Positions 45,561-55,800 of a DNA stretch of 64,000 bases are shown here, piece by piece. A model generated the notes under the pieces. The model ran no database searches. It saw only the letters and a list, made by a program, of their open reading frames with translations, and was not told the DNA's origin. The position numbers and the translations under genes were made by a program. Where the stretch lies: the NCBI RefSeq assembly GCF_020005165.1, contig NZ_JAHCLT010000002.1, forward strand, positions 620,001-684,000, in the 5' to 3' direction. Source of the DNA: Kangiella taiwanensis. Lineage in GTDB: Bacteria > Pseudomonadota > Gammaproteobacteria > Enterobacterales > Kangiellaceae. Position 1 is the stretch's first letter. Every line of letters starts with the position of its first letter.

Positions 45561-45650
45561 TTACTTAGACAACACGATGCTACTCCCAGCCGGCTTTATT
45601 CGGCTGCGACGTCGTTGCTGTACTGTGTTAAAGCTATTTACGTTTATCAT
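45561..45650 (-). CDS. Arginine-rich leader peptide of the arg operon
   Basis: 29 codons from the ATG at 45650 to TAA at 45561. The centre reads QQRRRSRIK, with codons CGA CGT CGC AGC CGA, and stem 1 of the following hairpin overlaps them. In-frame alternative starts are an ATG at 45683 (40 codons) and a TTG at 45659 with GAG 7 bases upstream; none has a strong ribosome site. No function as a protein is expected: translation speed would report charged tRNA-Arg. The frame has an in-frame stop further upstream, so it is independent of any larger gene. Confidence 0.75.
   Translation of the reverse strand: MINVNSFNTVQQRRRSRIKPAGSSIVLSK
45585..45606 (-). promoter_or_regulatory. Leader hairpin 1:2 and antiterminator strand of the arg attenuator
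   Basis: On the minus-strand RNA, CAGCCG (segment 1, 45606-45601, inside the Arg-codon run) pairs with CGGCTG (segment 2, 45592-45587). Segment 2 extended to 45585, GGCUGGG, pairs perfectly (7 bp) with CCCAGCC of the terminator. A ribosome waiting at the Arg codons (45614-45606) would cover segment 1, freeing segment 2 to form the antiterminator. Confidence 0.8.
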
Positions 45651-45722
45651 GTCGTTCAATCGTTTGCTCGTAAGCGAAATCATCAAAGTTAAATTCAGTG
45701 CGTTTGCTACAAATGCTCAGCA

Positions 45723-45751
45723 AATGTACAACGAAAAAATTTAAGTGTAAA
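45723..45751 (-). promoter_or_regulatory. Predicted promoter of the arginine operon
   Basis: On the minus strand TTTACA (45751-45746), 17-bp spacer, TACATT (45728-45723). Transcription would start near 45716, about 33 bases before the ATG at 45683 and 66 before that at 45650, and about 250 bases before argF'. No ARG-box palindrome is evident. Confidence 0.6.
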
Positions 45752-45858
45752 CCTTTTTCCTAATGTATATTCTAAAAGAGTATAACGAAGCGTGTCATCA
45801 CACTGTCACATTCTCTGCGGATAATTAAACCTAATCCATTGATAATTAAAATACTCTT

Positions 45859-47607
45859 ATGACTATTACGCGCATTGCCTTATCGACATTACTGCTCAGT
45901 AGTTTTTTGAGCCTCACGGCTTGTAAAACCACTGATGAGCAAACCAGGTTGTCAAGCAGCCCAACACTTCAGTTAGAGTTGATTGGTCGTCATATTACTA
46001 ACCAATACGGTGAAGGGGCAGCAGAAATTGTTGAATATGATACAGCTCGTCAAAAGCTTTATGTAGTTAACGGTGCTGATAAAGCTATTGATATTATTGA
46101 TATTTCAAATATTCCGATACAGCCCTTAGCACTTCCTTACAGTGGCCAAAACCTCACCAGCGAGCGTTTACAGTTACCCAAATCTGTCTCAACGTCTGAG
46201 CAACTAAACTTACTTCTCGGTGGACCTAACTCACTCAGCATACACAACAACCTTATGGCAGTCGCTGTTGCCAATAAAGACAAGCAGCAGGCTGGCGCGA
46301 TACTGTTCTATCGTTTAGTTCAACCCAAGCCTCAGCTGATTAAGGCTGTTACCGCTGGCGCTCTACCCGATATGGTGACCTTTACTCATGATGGTTCTAA
46401 AGTGATTGTCGCCAATGAGGGTGAACCGAGTAAAGACTATAGAAATGATCCCGAGGGTACTATTAGCATTATCGCCATCGAGCCAGAAATTGCTGACTCA
46501 GCTAAGCATTTGAACTTTCACCAATTTAATCATCAACAAGCACAACTTATGTCGAGTGGCGTAAAATTCGCCAGCCCCAAGGGAACCACAGTGGCGCAAG
46601 ATTTAGAGCCTGAATACATTGCTGTTAATGCTGACAACACCAAAGCTTATGTCAGCCTACAAGAAAATAATGCCATCGCGATTGTCGATCTAGCTAACGA
46701 AGTCATTGTTGGAGTTAAAGGCTTAGGCTTTAAAGATTGGTCACAATACAAAATTGATGTCAGCAACAAAGATGGCATCAACGCAGCTACTTATGAGAAT
46801 CTTTATGGTATGTACCAGCCGGATGCTATAGCATCATATGTTGTTGACGGTAAAACCTATATTCTCAGCGCTAACGAAGGCGATGCCCGAGAGTATATTT
46901 ATGATGCCACCGAAGCAGACTGTAAAGCTGCTGGCCATAAATTTGACGATGAAGACGGCTGTATCAGTTTCACTGAAGAATTCCGAGCGAAAAAACTATC
47001 CATCAAGTCACCTTCCGTAATCGACTCTTATTATCACAAGAATGGCATTGGCCGTTTAAAAGTGACTAACGTACTGGGCGATGAAAATGGCGACGGTATG
47101 CATGAGAAGCTTTACAGCTATGGTGCACGCTCTTTCAGTATTTGGGATGATAACGTTCAGCAAGTTTATGATAGCGGAGATGATTTTGAGCAGCTATTGA
47201 TCGAGCGCTATGGCGATAACTTCAACAGCAATGAAAACGAAAACAAAGGCGACAGTCGCTCTGATGACAAAGGGGCTGAGCCAGAAGCCATCACCACAGG
47301 CGTTATTGAGGGTAAAACCTACGCCTTTATCGGCCTAGAACGCCACGGCGGCATCATGGTTTATGATATCACCAACCCAAAACAGCCAACCTTTGAAACC
47401 TACGTCAACAATCGCGATTTCAGTAAAGACTTTGAGATTGACGATGATAGTGACCCCGTCGCGCTCAAAGGTGCATACGATGAAGTTGGTGATTTGGCGC
47501 CAGAAGGACTTGCTTTTATTCCAGCCAAAGACAGCCCAACAGGCAAAGCGCTACTCGCAGTGGCCAATGAAGTTAGCGGCAGTGTTTCCATCTACCAACT
47601 TCATTAA
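45859..47607 (+). CDS. Choice-of-anchor I family lipoprotein (beta-propeller-like)
   Basis: 582 residues. A lipobox LTAC (Cys22) marks it as a lipoprotein. Recognised from LLGGPNSLSIHNNLMAVAV, LPDMVTFTHDGSKVIVANEGEPSKDY, QDLEPEYIAVNADNTKAYVSLQENNAIAIVDL, YILSANEGDAREY and the C-terminal PEAITTGVIEGKTYAFIGLERHGGIMVYD, all typical of the choice-of-anchor I / alkaline-phosphatase-like beta-propeller family. The role is unknown, at the cell surface. No ribosome site precedes the ATG; a -10-like TAAAAT lies only 7 bases upstream, so the message may be leaderless. Confidence 0.85.
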   Translation: MTITRIALSTLLLSSFLSLTACKTTDEQTRLSSSPTLQLELIGRHITNQYGEGAAEIVEYDTARQKLYVVNGADKAIDIIDISNIPIQPLALPYSGQNLTSERLQLPKSVSTSEQLNLLLGGPNSLSIHNNLMAVAVANKDKQQAGAILFYRLVQPKPQLIKAVTAGALPDMVTFTHDGSKVIVANEGEPSKDYRNDPEGTISIIAIEPEIADSAKHLNFHQFNHQQAQLMSSGVKFASPKGTTVAQDLEPEYIAVNADNTKAYVSLQENNAIAIVDLANEVIVGVKGLGFKDWSQYKIDVSNKDGINAATYENLYGMYQPDAIASYVVDGKTYILSANEGDAREYIYDATEADCKAAGHKFDDEDGCISFTEEFRAKKLSIKSPSVIDSYYHKNGIGRLKVTNVLGDENGDGMHEKLYSYGARSFSIWDDNVQQVYDSGDDFEQLLIERYGDNFNSNENENKGDSRSDDKGAEPEAITTGVIEGKTYAFIGLERHGGIMVYDITNPKQPTFETYVNNRDFSKDFEIDDDSDPVALKGAYDEVGDLAPEGLAFIPAKDSPTGKALLAVANEVSGSVSIYQLH

Positions 47608-47625
47608 GCTATTGAAATATAATAC

Positions 47626-47651
47626 AAAGCCGCTTCTCTTAGCGGCTTTTT
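47626..47651 (+). terminator. Terminator of the choice-of-anchor I gene
   Basis: 9-bp stem AAAGCCGCT/AGCGGCTTT followed by further T, 18 bases past the stop codon. Confidence 0.85.
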
Positions 47652-47767
47652 CACATCTTGTTACGATTTATCGGTGAGTTAATCGGCGTTTCTAACTTTG
47701 CCATGGGCGCCGAACTTGGTAGTCTCTAAACTTACTTTGTTACATCGTATGTTTTTGGGGAGACACC

Positions 47768-49270
47768 ATGAAACAACTCGCATACTCAGCGTTACTGGCC
47801 ATTAGCTTGACTATGAGCCAAGCTACACTTGCTGACAAGCAAAAAGATTCTGCACCAAACCCGTATCCTGAAGAAAGAACTGTCGTTACCGAACACTCTA
47901 CTGACGTCGGTGGCAAAACCATTAAATACAAAGCCACCACAGGTAATTCGTTTGTTTACAATGATAAGAACGAAGTGATTGGTTCTATCTTTTTTACTGC
48001 CTACACTAAAAAAGGCGCCAATCCAAAAAACCGCCCGATCACTTTTGCCTATAATGGCGGCCCCGGATCTGCGTCAGTTTGGTTACACATGGGTGCGCTC
48101 GGCCCAAAGCGCGTGGTCATGGACAAAGAAGGTTTTCCGCTAAAACCACCGTTTAACTTTATTGATAACGAATATTCAATTCTCGACTTAACGGATATCG
48201 TCTTTATTGACCCTGTCGGCACTGGCTATAGTCGTGCTCATGATAAAGGTAAGAATGAAGACTTTCACGGCGTATGGGAAGACATCAGCACCGTATCAGA
48301 GTTTATTCGTCTTTACATGACGCGCAACGAGCGTTGGAGCTCACCCAAGTTTCTAGCGGGCGAAAGTTACGGTACGACTCGCTCAGCGGGTATCGCTTAT
48401 CACATGGGTCAAAACCATGGCGTTTACTTTAATGGCATCATGTTGATCTCAAGCGTTCTAGATTTCCGTTTAGACGACTTTAGTGACCGCAACGGCATCT
48501 TAGCGCCTATCACTATGCTACCGAGCTATACAGCGGCAGCCTGGTATCACAAAAAACTTAAAGCCCCACTCAGTAACGATTTACAAGCTTCGGTCGAACA
48601 AGCTAAAGAGTTCGCCTTAAACGATTATGCTTTAGCATTACTACAGGGCGACAACCTCGAGCCACGTCGTAAGCTCGCGATAGCTGAGCGCGTCGCTGAC
48701 TTTACTGGCTTATCGGTAGATCTAGTATTGGAAAATGATTTGCGCATAACGCTCAACGACTTTTTACACAATGTGAACCGCAAAGAAGGCGAAACTGTTG
48801 GTCGCTTAGATAGCCGTTTCACCACGCCAGAACTCGATGCCATGAACAAACAGGGGTATCGCGATCCAAGCTATATGGCGATACACGGCACCTATACCGA
48901 AACTTTGATGACCTACTTGTCGAAAGAGCTTAATTATAAATCTGACCTGCCCTATCACATCCTTGGCGGTGGCGTAAAAAGTTGGAATTACAAAGATTTT
49001 AATCGCCAAAGCAACGACATCAGCGATAAGCTGACCAGTGCCATGTTACGCAATCCTGATATGCAGGTTTACGTGGGCAACGGCTACTACGACTTCGCCA
49101 CGCCGTTCTTTGCCACAGAGTACACTTTCTCGCACATGGGCTTACCGCAAGAACTGCAAGACAATGTTCATATGTACTACTATGAATCAGGCCACATGAT
49201 GTATATTCGTGAGCACGATTTGATTAAATTAAAGCAAGATTTGGCGGAATTCTTCAAGAAGTCGCTATAG
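47768..49270 (+). CDS. Secreted S10 family serine carboxypeptidase-like protein
   Basis: 500 residues with a signal peptide (about 1-22). Alpha/beta-hydrolase with S10 signatures: FAYNGGPGSASVWLHMGALGP (oxyanion region), the nucleophile Ser200 in FLAGESYGTTRSAG, the Asp region NGYYDFATPFF and the His region YYESGHMMY. S10 enzymes remove C-terminal residues from peptides at acidic pH; a bacterial periplasmic or secreted role in peptide use is likely. Preceded by GGGGAGA; monocistronic. Confidence 0.88.
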   Translation: MKQLAYSALLAISLTMSQATLADKQKDSAPNPYPEERTVVTEHSTDVGGKTIKYKATTGNSFVYNDKNEVIGSIFFTAYTKKGANPKNRPITFAYNGGPGSASVWLHMGALGPKRVVMDKEGFPLKPPFNFIDNEYSILDLTDIVFIDPVGTGYSRAHDKGKNEDFHGVWEDISTVSEFIRLYMTRNERWSSPKFLAGESYGTTRSAGIAYHMGQNHGVYFNGIMLISSVLDFRLDDFSDRNGILAPITMLPSYTAAAWYHKKLKAPLSNDLQASVEQAKEFALNDYALALLQGDNLEPRRKLAIAERVADFTGLSVDLVLENDLRITLNDFLHNVNRKEGETVGRLDSRFTTPELDAMNKQGYRDPSYMAIHGTYTETLMTYLSKELNYKSDLPYHILGGGVKSWNYKDFNRQSNDISDKLTSAMLRNPDMQVYVGNGYYDFATPFFATEYTFSHMGLPQELQDNVHMYYYESGHMMYIREHDLIKLKQDLAEFFKKSL

Positions 49271-49327
49271 GCTTTGGCTCTTTATCCCCCCTTTGAGTCA
49301 GCCGAAGCCATTATAAAATCATAGAGC

Positions 49328-49481
49328 AAATTAGGCAGGGAAGCCTAATTTAGTCAAAACGAAACAGGACGTTTCGTTTGACGGCTCGTCATGATTTTTA
49401 CTGGCAAGGGCAATCCGTAGGATCTCACGACGGGGGTAGCCTTCTTTTGGTTACTTTTCTTGGCTATGCAAGAAAAGTAAC
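49328..49481. repeat. Composite of three hairpins, probably a dispersed intergenic repeat
   Basis: Three perfect inverted repeats in a row: AAATTAGGC/GCCTAATTT (49328-49351), AAACGAAAC/GTTTCGTTT (49357-49379) and GTTACTTTTCTTG/CAAGAAAAGTAAC (49450-49481). The first two have different stems but similar apical sequence C-AGGR. The third, with flanking CTTCTTTTG, resembles a hairpin motif I recall from many proteobacterial intergenic regions. No tail of T follows any of them. A 64-codon open frame across them looks accidental. This fills the 288-base gap between the S10 and efpL genes. Confidence 0.6.
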
Positions 49482-49558
49482 AACCAATATACTTCCACTT
49501 TCCAAGACATCACCAAGCCATTACAATAAACTCAACTCAAAACACAGAGACCATTCCA

Positions 49559-50128
49559 ATGGCAAAAGCTAGTGACATAAAAAGAAACATGGCCGTTGAG
49601 CATAACGGTAAATTGTTAGTTGTTAAAAATATTGAAGTCAGCAGTCCTAGCGCTCGTGGCGCGGCGACTTTATATAAAATGCGTTTTACGGATGTGCAAG
49701 CTGGCTCTAAAGTCGAGCAGACATTCAAAGGCGACGACCAGCTAACTTTAGTTGACCTCACTAAACGCGCTGCCACTTACTCTTATGAAGAAGGTGATAC
49801 CGTTATCTTTATGGACAGTGAAGATTACAGTCAATACACCTTCAACCGTGACGATATTGAAGATGAACTTTTATTCATCACTGACGATATTCAAGATTTG
49901 AAAGTCGTGATTGCCGACGAAAAGGTCGTTGGTCTAGAATTACCACAGTCCGTTGAAATGGTTATTGAACAAACCGACCCATCCATCAAAGGCGCCTCTG
50001 CGACAGCAAGAACCAAGCCCGCTGAATTTTCCACCGGCTTAACCATTCAGGTTCCTGAATACATTTCGACTGGCGAGAAAGTTAAAATCAACGTCGAAGA
50101 AAAGAAATTTATGAGTCGCGCGGATTAG
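49559..50128 (+). CDS. efpL: Elongation factor P-like protein EfpL (YeiP)
   Basis: 189 residues with the three OB-like domains of EF-P. The segment SPSARGAATLYKMRFTDVQAG is the YeiP/EfpL version of domain I, whose tip carries an Arg region instead of the modified Lys34 of EF-P; the ELLFITDD and GASATARTKPAEFSTGLTIQVPEYI segments also follow YeiP. EfpL helps ribosomes pass certain stall-prone motifs. No efp, epmA or epmB is in the window. A bidirectional terminator separates it from the convergent katA. Confidence 0.9.
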   Translation: MAKASDIKRNMAVEHNGKLLVVKNIEVSSPSARGAATLYKMRFTDVQAGSKVEQTFKGDDQLTLVDLTKRAATYSYEEGDTVIFMDSEDYSQYTFNRDDIEDELLFITDDIQDLKVVIADEKVVGLELPQSVEMVIEQTDPSIKGASATARTKPAEFSTGLTIQVPEYISTGEKVKINVEEKKFMSRAD

Positions 50129-50139
50129 TAAGGCCAGAA

Positions 50140-50166
50140 AAAAGGTCAGGCGCCGCCTGACCTTTT
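50140..50166. terminator. Bidirectional terminator between efpL and katA
   Basis: Perfect 12-bp stem AAAAGGTCAGGC/GCCTGACCTTTT with a 3-base loop and A/T flanks on both sides. Confidence 0.92.
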
Positions 50167-50170
50167 ACTT

Positions 50171-51649
50171 CTAAGACTTAATCTCTTCCACATCAACACC
50201 CATGGCTTTTGCAACACCTTCACCATAAGCTGGATCGGCTTTATAACAGTTGCGTGCATGGCGAATTTTAATATGTTTTTCTGCACCGTCGATGGCTCTG
50301 GCGGTATTATCGAATAATAACTGCTGTTGCTCTTTCGACATCAGTCGGAACAAGTCTCCTGGTTGACTGTAGTAATCGTCGTCATCCTCACGGAAGTCCC
50401 AGTTTTTAGCATCACCACTAATTTTTAACGGTGGCTCTGCAAAGTCTGGCTGTTCTTCCCATAAACCATAGCTGTTAGGGTTATAGCCTTTAGTCGATCC
50501 AAAGTTACCGTCAACACGCATAGCACCATCTCTGTGATAACTGTGTACTGGACACTTAGGTTGGTTCACGGGAATTTGTGAGTGGTTCACACCTAAGCGA
50601 TAACGCGCGGCATCACCGTATGAAAACAAACGACCCTGTAACATTCTGTCAGGTGAGAAACCAATACCAGGAACTACGTGCGCTGGATTAAACGCGGCTT
50701 GTTCCACTTCAGCGAAATAGTTCTCTGGATTACGATTTAACTCTAAAATACCGACGTCCATGACGGGATAATCATCATGCGGCCACACTTTGGTTAAATC
50801 GAAAGGATGAATATGGTACTTTTCTGCATCTTCTTCAGGCATGATCTGAACTTGCATTTTCCATTGTGGGTAATCACCGTTATCAATCGCATCCAATAAA
50901 TCCTTCTGATGAGACTCTCGGTCCTTACCAACGATTTCCTCTGCTTCTTGGTCGGTTAGGTTTTCAATGCCTTGCTGTGTTTTTAGGTGGAATTTAACCC
51001 AGTAACGCTTGTTATCACCGCTGATAAAGCTAAAAGTGTGGCTACCGTAACCATTCATATGACGATACGTTTTGGGTAAGCCTCGATCACTCATCACAAC
51101 GGTCACCTGGTGTAACGCTTCTGGTAGCAAAGTCCAGAAGTCCCAGTTGGTGTTTGCAGAGCGCATATTAGTTCGCGGGTCGCGCTTTACGGCGTGATTT
51201 AGATCCGGAAATTTCAAAGGATCACGCAAGAAAAACACTGGGGTATTATTTCCTACTAAATCCCAGTTACCTTGTTCCGTGTAGAACTTGACTGCAAAAC
51301 CACGAATATCACGCTCCGCATCAGCCGCTCCACGCTCACCAGCAACCGTCGAGAATCGTACAAAAACATCGGTTTTCTTACCAACCTCCGAGAAGACTTT
51401 TGCTTTAGTGTATTTGCTAATATCGTGAGTTACCGTGAAGGTTCCATAAGCCCCAGAGCCTTTAGCGTGCATACGACGCTCAGGGATCACTTCGCGATCA
51501 AAGTGGGCCATTTTTTCTAGAAACCAAGCATCTTGCAATAACAACGGTCCTCTAGGGCCCGCAGTCATTGAGTTTTGGTTATCCACCACAGGCGCACCAT
51601 TGCTGTGAGTCATGAATGGACAACCAGGCTTTTTATCTTTGTTACTCAT
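50171..51649 (-). CDS. katA: Monofunctional heme catalase
   Basis: 492 residues, small-subunit catalase. Catalytic His61 lies in [14 protein letters not shown], the Asn in [18 protein letters not shown], and the proximal heme Tyr in [14 protein letters not shown]. No signal peptide, so cytoplasmic. It decomposes hydrogen peroxide. GGAGAGA precedes the ATG at good spacing. An OxyR-like sequence lies about 90-125 bases upstream. Confidence 0.95.
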   Translation of the reverse strand: MSNKDKKPGCPFMTHSNGAPVVDNQNSMTAGPRGPLLLQDAWFLEKMAHFDREVIPERRMHAKGSGAYGTFTVTHDISKYTKAKVFSEVGKKTDVFVRFSTVAGERGAADAERDIRGFAVKFYTEQGNWDLVGNNTPVFFLRDPLKFPDLNHAVKRDPRTNMRSANTNWDFWTLLPEALHQVTVVMSDRGLPKTYRHMNGYGSHTFSFISGDNKRYWVKFHLKTQQGIENLTDQEAEEIVGKDRESHQKDLLDAIDNGDYPQWKMQVQIMPEEDAEKYHIHPFDLTKVWPHDDYPVMDVGILELNRNPENYFAEVEQAAFNPAHVVPGIGFSPDRMLQGRLFSYGDAARYRLGVNHSQIPVNQPKCPVHSYHRDGAMRVDGNFGSTKGYNPNSYGLWEEQPDFAEPPLKISGDAKNWDFREDDDDYYSQPGDLFRLMSKEQQQLLFDNTARAIDGAEKHIKIRHARNCYKADPAYGEGVAKAMGVDVEEIKS

Positions 51650-51737
51650 AACTTGTCTCTCCTTCTAAAAATCTGACTACAAAGCTTAATTTGTAGTTGT
51701 TGAGATCTAATGTATCAGTGAACAAGCGATAGTAATA

Positions 51738-51774
51738 TTATTTAATTATTATAATAATGATAGATTTTAATTAT
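51738..51774. promoter_or_regulatory. Possible OxyR site upstream of katA
   Basis: ATAGATTTTAATTAT (51760-51774) matches the OxyR half-site ATAGntnnnanCTAT at all but one defined position; a weaker match TTATTTAATTATTAT lies one 22-bp period upstream (51738-51752). The whole region is very AT-rich, which weakens the case. Confidence 0.3.
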
Positions 51775-51804
51775 CATTGACTGAGGTGCCATACAGTATT
51801 TCTA

Positions 51805-52998
51805 CTAACGACCAACCCACTCATAGCCTTTACGCCACACAGCCTCCAGCGGACCACGCTTAAAATACTGAAACCAAACAACCGCGAAAGTTAACTGGAA
51901 TACCCATATTCCAACAACATAAACCCACAACTCGCTTCTGCTCACTTTTCCATATAAATCAAAACCATAGCCATAGAAAATGACGGCGCACATTAGGCTC
52001 TGCATAATGTAAAGCGTGAATGCCATACGCCCTGCTTTTGCCAGGACAGCTTTTAGAGTCGGCAGTAGGCTTGTCCGCCCCCACCACAATACCAGACCTA
52101 AATAGCCCAGAGCCAACACAATGCTACCAATATAAAAGCCCAAGCTATTAATGCCAACAAAAATAGCGTAATCAAAATCTGACGCAATCAGTGGCAAGGT
52201 TGAGCCCAAGGAAATAATTAGGCCAATAAAAAGCCCCCAAAGTGTTAGTTGCTTCAGTACTCTCTCCGACTGCAAAGCACCCCACTTCCACAAGCCCATA
52301 CCAAGCAACATAAGACCGCAACAGCGCCACAAGGTAAAATAGATAAAGTCCCAAGATTGTCTTTCCCATGCTTTCGCAATACGCTCAGGCGTTAAGCTCC
52401 ACCAAGAACCTTGATACTTTTGCACAGCATATTGCTGGGCCTCAGCAGGATTGCCGGGCAACCAATAACCTGGCGTCTCTGGCGGCGTTATCATCGCCTG
52501 ACTCGCACTCAGAATATTCGGAGCGACGACACCAAACGTCAATACTAGCCCCATCAAGACGAGCCACACAGCAGGCAATGCTCTCAACCAAAACACGATG
52601 CCCCCACAAATCGCGTACGCCACTAGAATATCACCGTCCCAAATTAAATAGGCATGGGCTAAGCCAAACACTAGCAACAACAACGAGCGAGCAAAAAAAG
52701 GCTTAGTAGGATGAACTCCCAGCTTTTCATACTTGGTTGCAAACAACAGTATGCCAACGCCGTATAGCAACGCCAGTAATGTCATGAAACGTTGTTTGAC
52801 TAAGCTGTACTCTAAAAACCACACCCACTTATCGAGATCAGTAAACTCGCCAAATGCCATCGGGTTGTAGCGGATCAAATCTGGAGTAGAGAAGTAGTTA
52901 ATATTGATGATTAATATGGATAAGATCACGATGCCACGTAGTACATCTAAACCCGTCAAGCGTGATGGTTTCATTTCCGTGGCTACAGCCTGCGTCAT
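51805..52998 (-). CDS. DUF418 family integral membrane protein
   Basis: 397 residues with about nine to ten hydrophobic helices. The N-terminus RLTGLDVLRGIVILSILIININ is the DUF418/acyltransferase-3-like start (LDxLRGxAxLGIL), and the C-terminal SELWVYVVGIWVFQLTFAVVWFQYFKRGPLEAVWR is typical of the DUF418 domain. Function unknown. The 155 bases between its stop and katA hold only the putative katA operator. It is transcribed alone, downstream of the purA terminator. Confidence 0.87.
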   Translation of the reverse strand: MTQAVATEMKPSRLTGLDVLRGIVILSILIININYFSTPDLIRYNPMAFGEFTDLDKWVWFLEYSLVKQRFMTLLALLYGVGILLFATKYEKLGVHPTKPFFARSLLLLVFGLAHAYLIWDGDILVAYAICGGIVFWLRALPAVWLVLMGLVLTFGVVAPNILSASQAMITPPETPGYWLPGNPAEAQQYAVQKYQGSWWSLTPERIAKAWERQSWDFIYFTLWRCCGLMLLGMGLWKWGALQSERVLKQLTLWGLFIGLIISLGSTLPLIASDFDYAIFVGINSLGFYIGSIVLALGYLGLVLWWGRTSLLPTLKAVLAKAGRMAFTLYIMQSLMCAVIFYGYGFDLYGKVSRSELWVYVVGIWVFQLTFAVVWFQYFKRGPLEAVWRKGYEWVGR

Positions 52999-53056
52999 AC
53001 TTAATTTCCCTATTGCTTATTGTTGTGGATAAATAATATACAATGTTGTCGAGCAT

Positions 53057-53084
53057 AAAAAAAGCGACCCTAAGGTCGCTTTTT
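53057..53084 (-). terminator. Terminator of purA
   Basis: 11-bp stem AAAAAGCGACC/GGTCGCTTTTT with loop CTAA and a T run on the minus strand, 28 bases past the purA stop. Core identical to the terminator at 36591. Confidence 0.88.
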
Positions 53085-53111
53085 AAATTCATTGCGATGA
53101 AGTCTTAAGCT

Positions 53112-54470
<1,359 letters not shown>

Positions 54471-54639
54471 CTAACACGGACACCAAACCGCGCATTTTAC
54501 CGTTATCGTCAGCGAAAATCCCCCTTTTTTTATAAAAAAGCTCAAATTTTCGCCACTCTTAAATAGGTTTTAGTTATACCGCCAGCATTTCAATAAGTTA
54601 TTCCGAAAAGCTACAGCTCACTTTAAGCCAATCAAAGAA

Positions 54640-54825
54640 TTAACTGACGAAAAAAACCCAGCCCAGTCCAAGCAGCATTAGTATGAGACCTGTCACTCTC
54701 AACTGCCCATCAGGCCGAGCGGCCATATCGCTAACCAGCTTCTTCCAAGCTTTTGGTGCCAGCGTTGGAATGAGCCCTTCCAAAACCAGCACTAAACCCA
54801 ATGCAATCAACCACTCTTCCGACAT
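54640..54825 (-). CDS. yjeT: DUF2065 family small membrane protein (YjeT)
   Basis: 61 residues from the ATG at 54825, preceded by GGAGGAAG; the frame to 54840 includes that ribosome site. Two membrane helices (about 4-20 and 41-60) flank a short cytoplasmic loop (KAWKKLVSDMAARPDGQLR). Recognised as the DUF2065/YjeT family that sits between hflC and purA in gammaproteobacteria; function unknown. Confidence 0.88.
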   Translation of the reverse strand: MSEEWLIALGLVLVLEGLIPTLAPKAWKKLVSDMAARPDGQLRVTGLILMLLGLGWVFFVS

Positions 54826-54870
54826 AGTCACTTCCTCCACGCTTTAAAAAACCAATAGTGGAAATCCATT

Positions 54871-54898
54871 AAAAAAGGCCAGCTAAGCTGGCCCTTTT
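54871..54898 (-). terminator. Terminator of the hfl operon
   Basis: Stem GGCCAGC/GCTGGCC with loop TAA, followed on the minus strand by six T, 15 bases past the hflC stop. Confidence 0.85.
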
Positions 54899-54912
54899 CG
54901 TTTCTAGTAATA

Positions 54913-55800
54913 CTAGTTACTGCCTTCAGCATCTTTAAAGTACTTAAAGAATTCGCTGTCTGGCTTTATCACTAAAACATCATCCGAAGATTTAAACGAT
55001 TCACGGTAGGCATCTAGGCTTCGTAAAAACGCATAAAACTCTGGGTTCGTGTTATAAGTTTCTGCATAAATTTTTGCGGCCTCTGCATCAGCTTGGCCTC
55101 GTATTTCACGCGCCTTGCGGTCAGCTTCAGCTAAGATGATCTTTGTTTGAGAGTCTGTTTGTGAGCGGATTTTCTCAGCTTCTTTACTACCCTCTGCGCG
55201 GTTTGCTGATGCAAACTCAGCACGCTCAGAAATCATTTCCTGGAAAACTTTGCCACGAATTTCATCTGGGTAATTTACCTTTTTCACCTGAATATCAACG
55301 ACTTCAATACCAAGCTCAGGAGTTTTCGACGCTACTTCTGATTTGATTTCTTTAATCGTTTCGTCGCGGTCCTTGTAAATTAGTTCCTCAATATCACGCG
55401 TACCAAATCGAGCCCTCGTTGAAGCATCCACGAAACGGTCGACGAAACCGTTCGCTCGATCAACGCTACCCTGAGTACGCAAATAAAACTGAGCATAGTC
55501 ACTGATACGCCATTTAACGTAGGTATCAACAATCAAATCCGTTTTATCTGCTGTAGTAATACGGTCTGCTTTTCCGTCAAACGTTTGGATACGTGAATCA
55601 AGCAACTGAATTCTATCGACAAATGGTATCTTAACGTGAATACCTGGCTCATAGACTTCAGGATTACCCTGGTTGTCTTTAAGCACTTGGCTAAAGCGCA
55701 GTACAAAACCTTTTTGTTGCTCTTTTACGATAAACAAGCTGGATGATATGACGATAATCACTAGCAATGCTAGGAAACCAAAAATAGGAGCCTTATTCAT
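54913..55800 (-). CDS. hflC: HflC, SPFH subunit of the FtsH-regulating membrane complex
   Basis: 295 residues. One N-terminal membrane helix (about 5-25, FGFLALLVIIVISSSLFIV), then an SPFH/band-7 domain (about 26-200, QQKGFVLRFSQV, ILLDSRIQTFDGK-type segment) and a charged coiled coil rich in Ala/Glu/Arg (SERAEFASANRAEGSKEAEKI region). It forms large periplasm-facing assemblies with HflK around FtsH. Its start overlaps hflK by 8 bases. Confidence 0.94.
   Translation of the reverse strand: MNKAPIFGFLALLVIIVISSSLFIVKEQQKGFVLRFSQVLKDNQGNPEVYEPGIHVKIPFVDRIQLLDSRIQTFDGKADRITTADKTDLIVDTYVKWRISDYAQFYLRTQGSVDRANGFVDRFVDASTRARFGTRDIEELIYKDRDETIKEIKSEVASKTPELGIEVVDIQVKKVNYPDEIRGKVFQEMISERAEFASANRAEGSKEAEKIRSQTDSQTKIILAEADRKAREIRGQADAEAAKIYAETYNTNPEFYAFLRSLDAYRESFKSSDDVLVIKPDSEFFKYFKDAEGSN

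Noticed and set aside
45659-45683. Fixing one start for the arg leader peptide
   Set aside because: ATG 45683, TTG 45659 and ATG 45650 are all in frame and none has a strong ribosome site; the Arg codons are the same for all.
49378-49572. 64-codon open frame between the S10 and efpL genes
   Set aside because: It spans the hairpin row and runs into efpL; typical accidental frame of a dispersed repeat.
53024-53032. Second DnaA-box-like 9-mer, upstream of the DUF418 gene
   Set aside because: Single site, no relation to replication genes; expected by chance in a window of this size.
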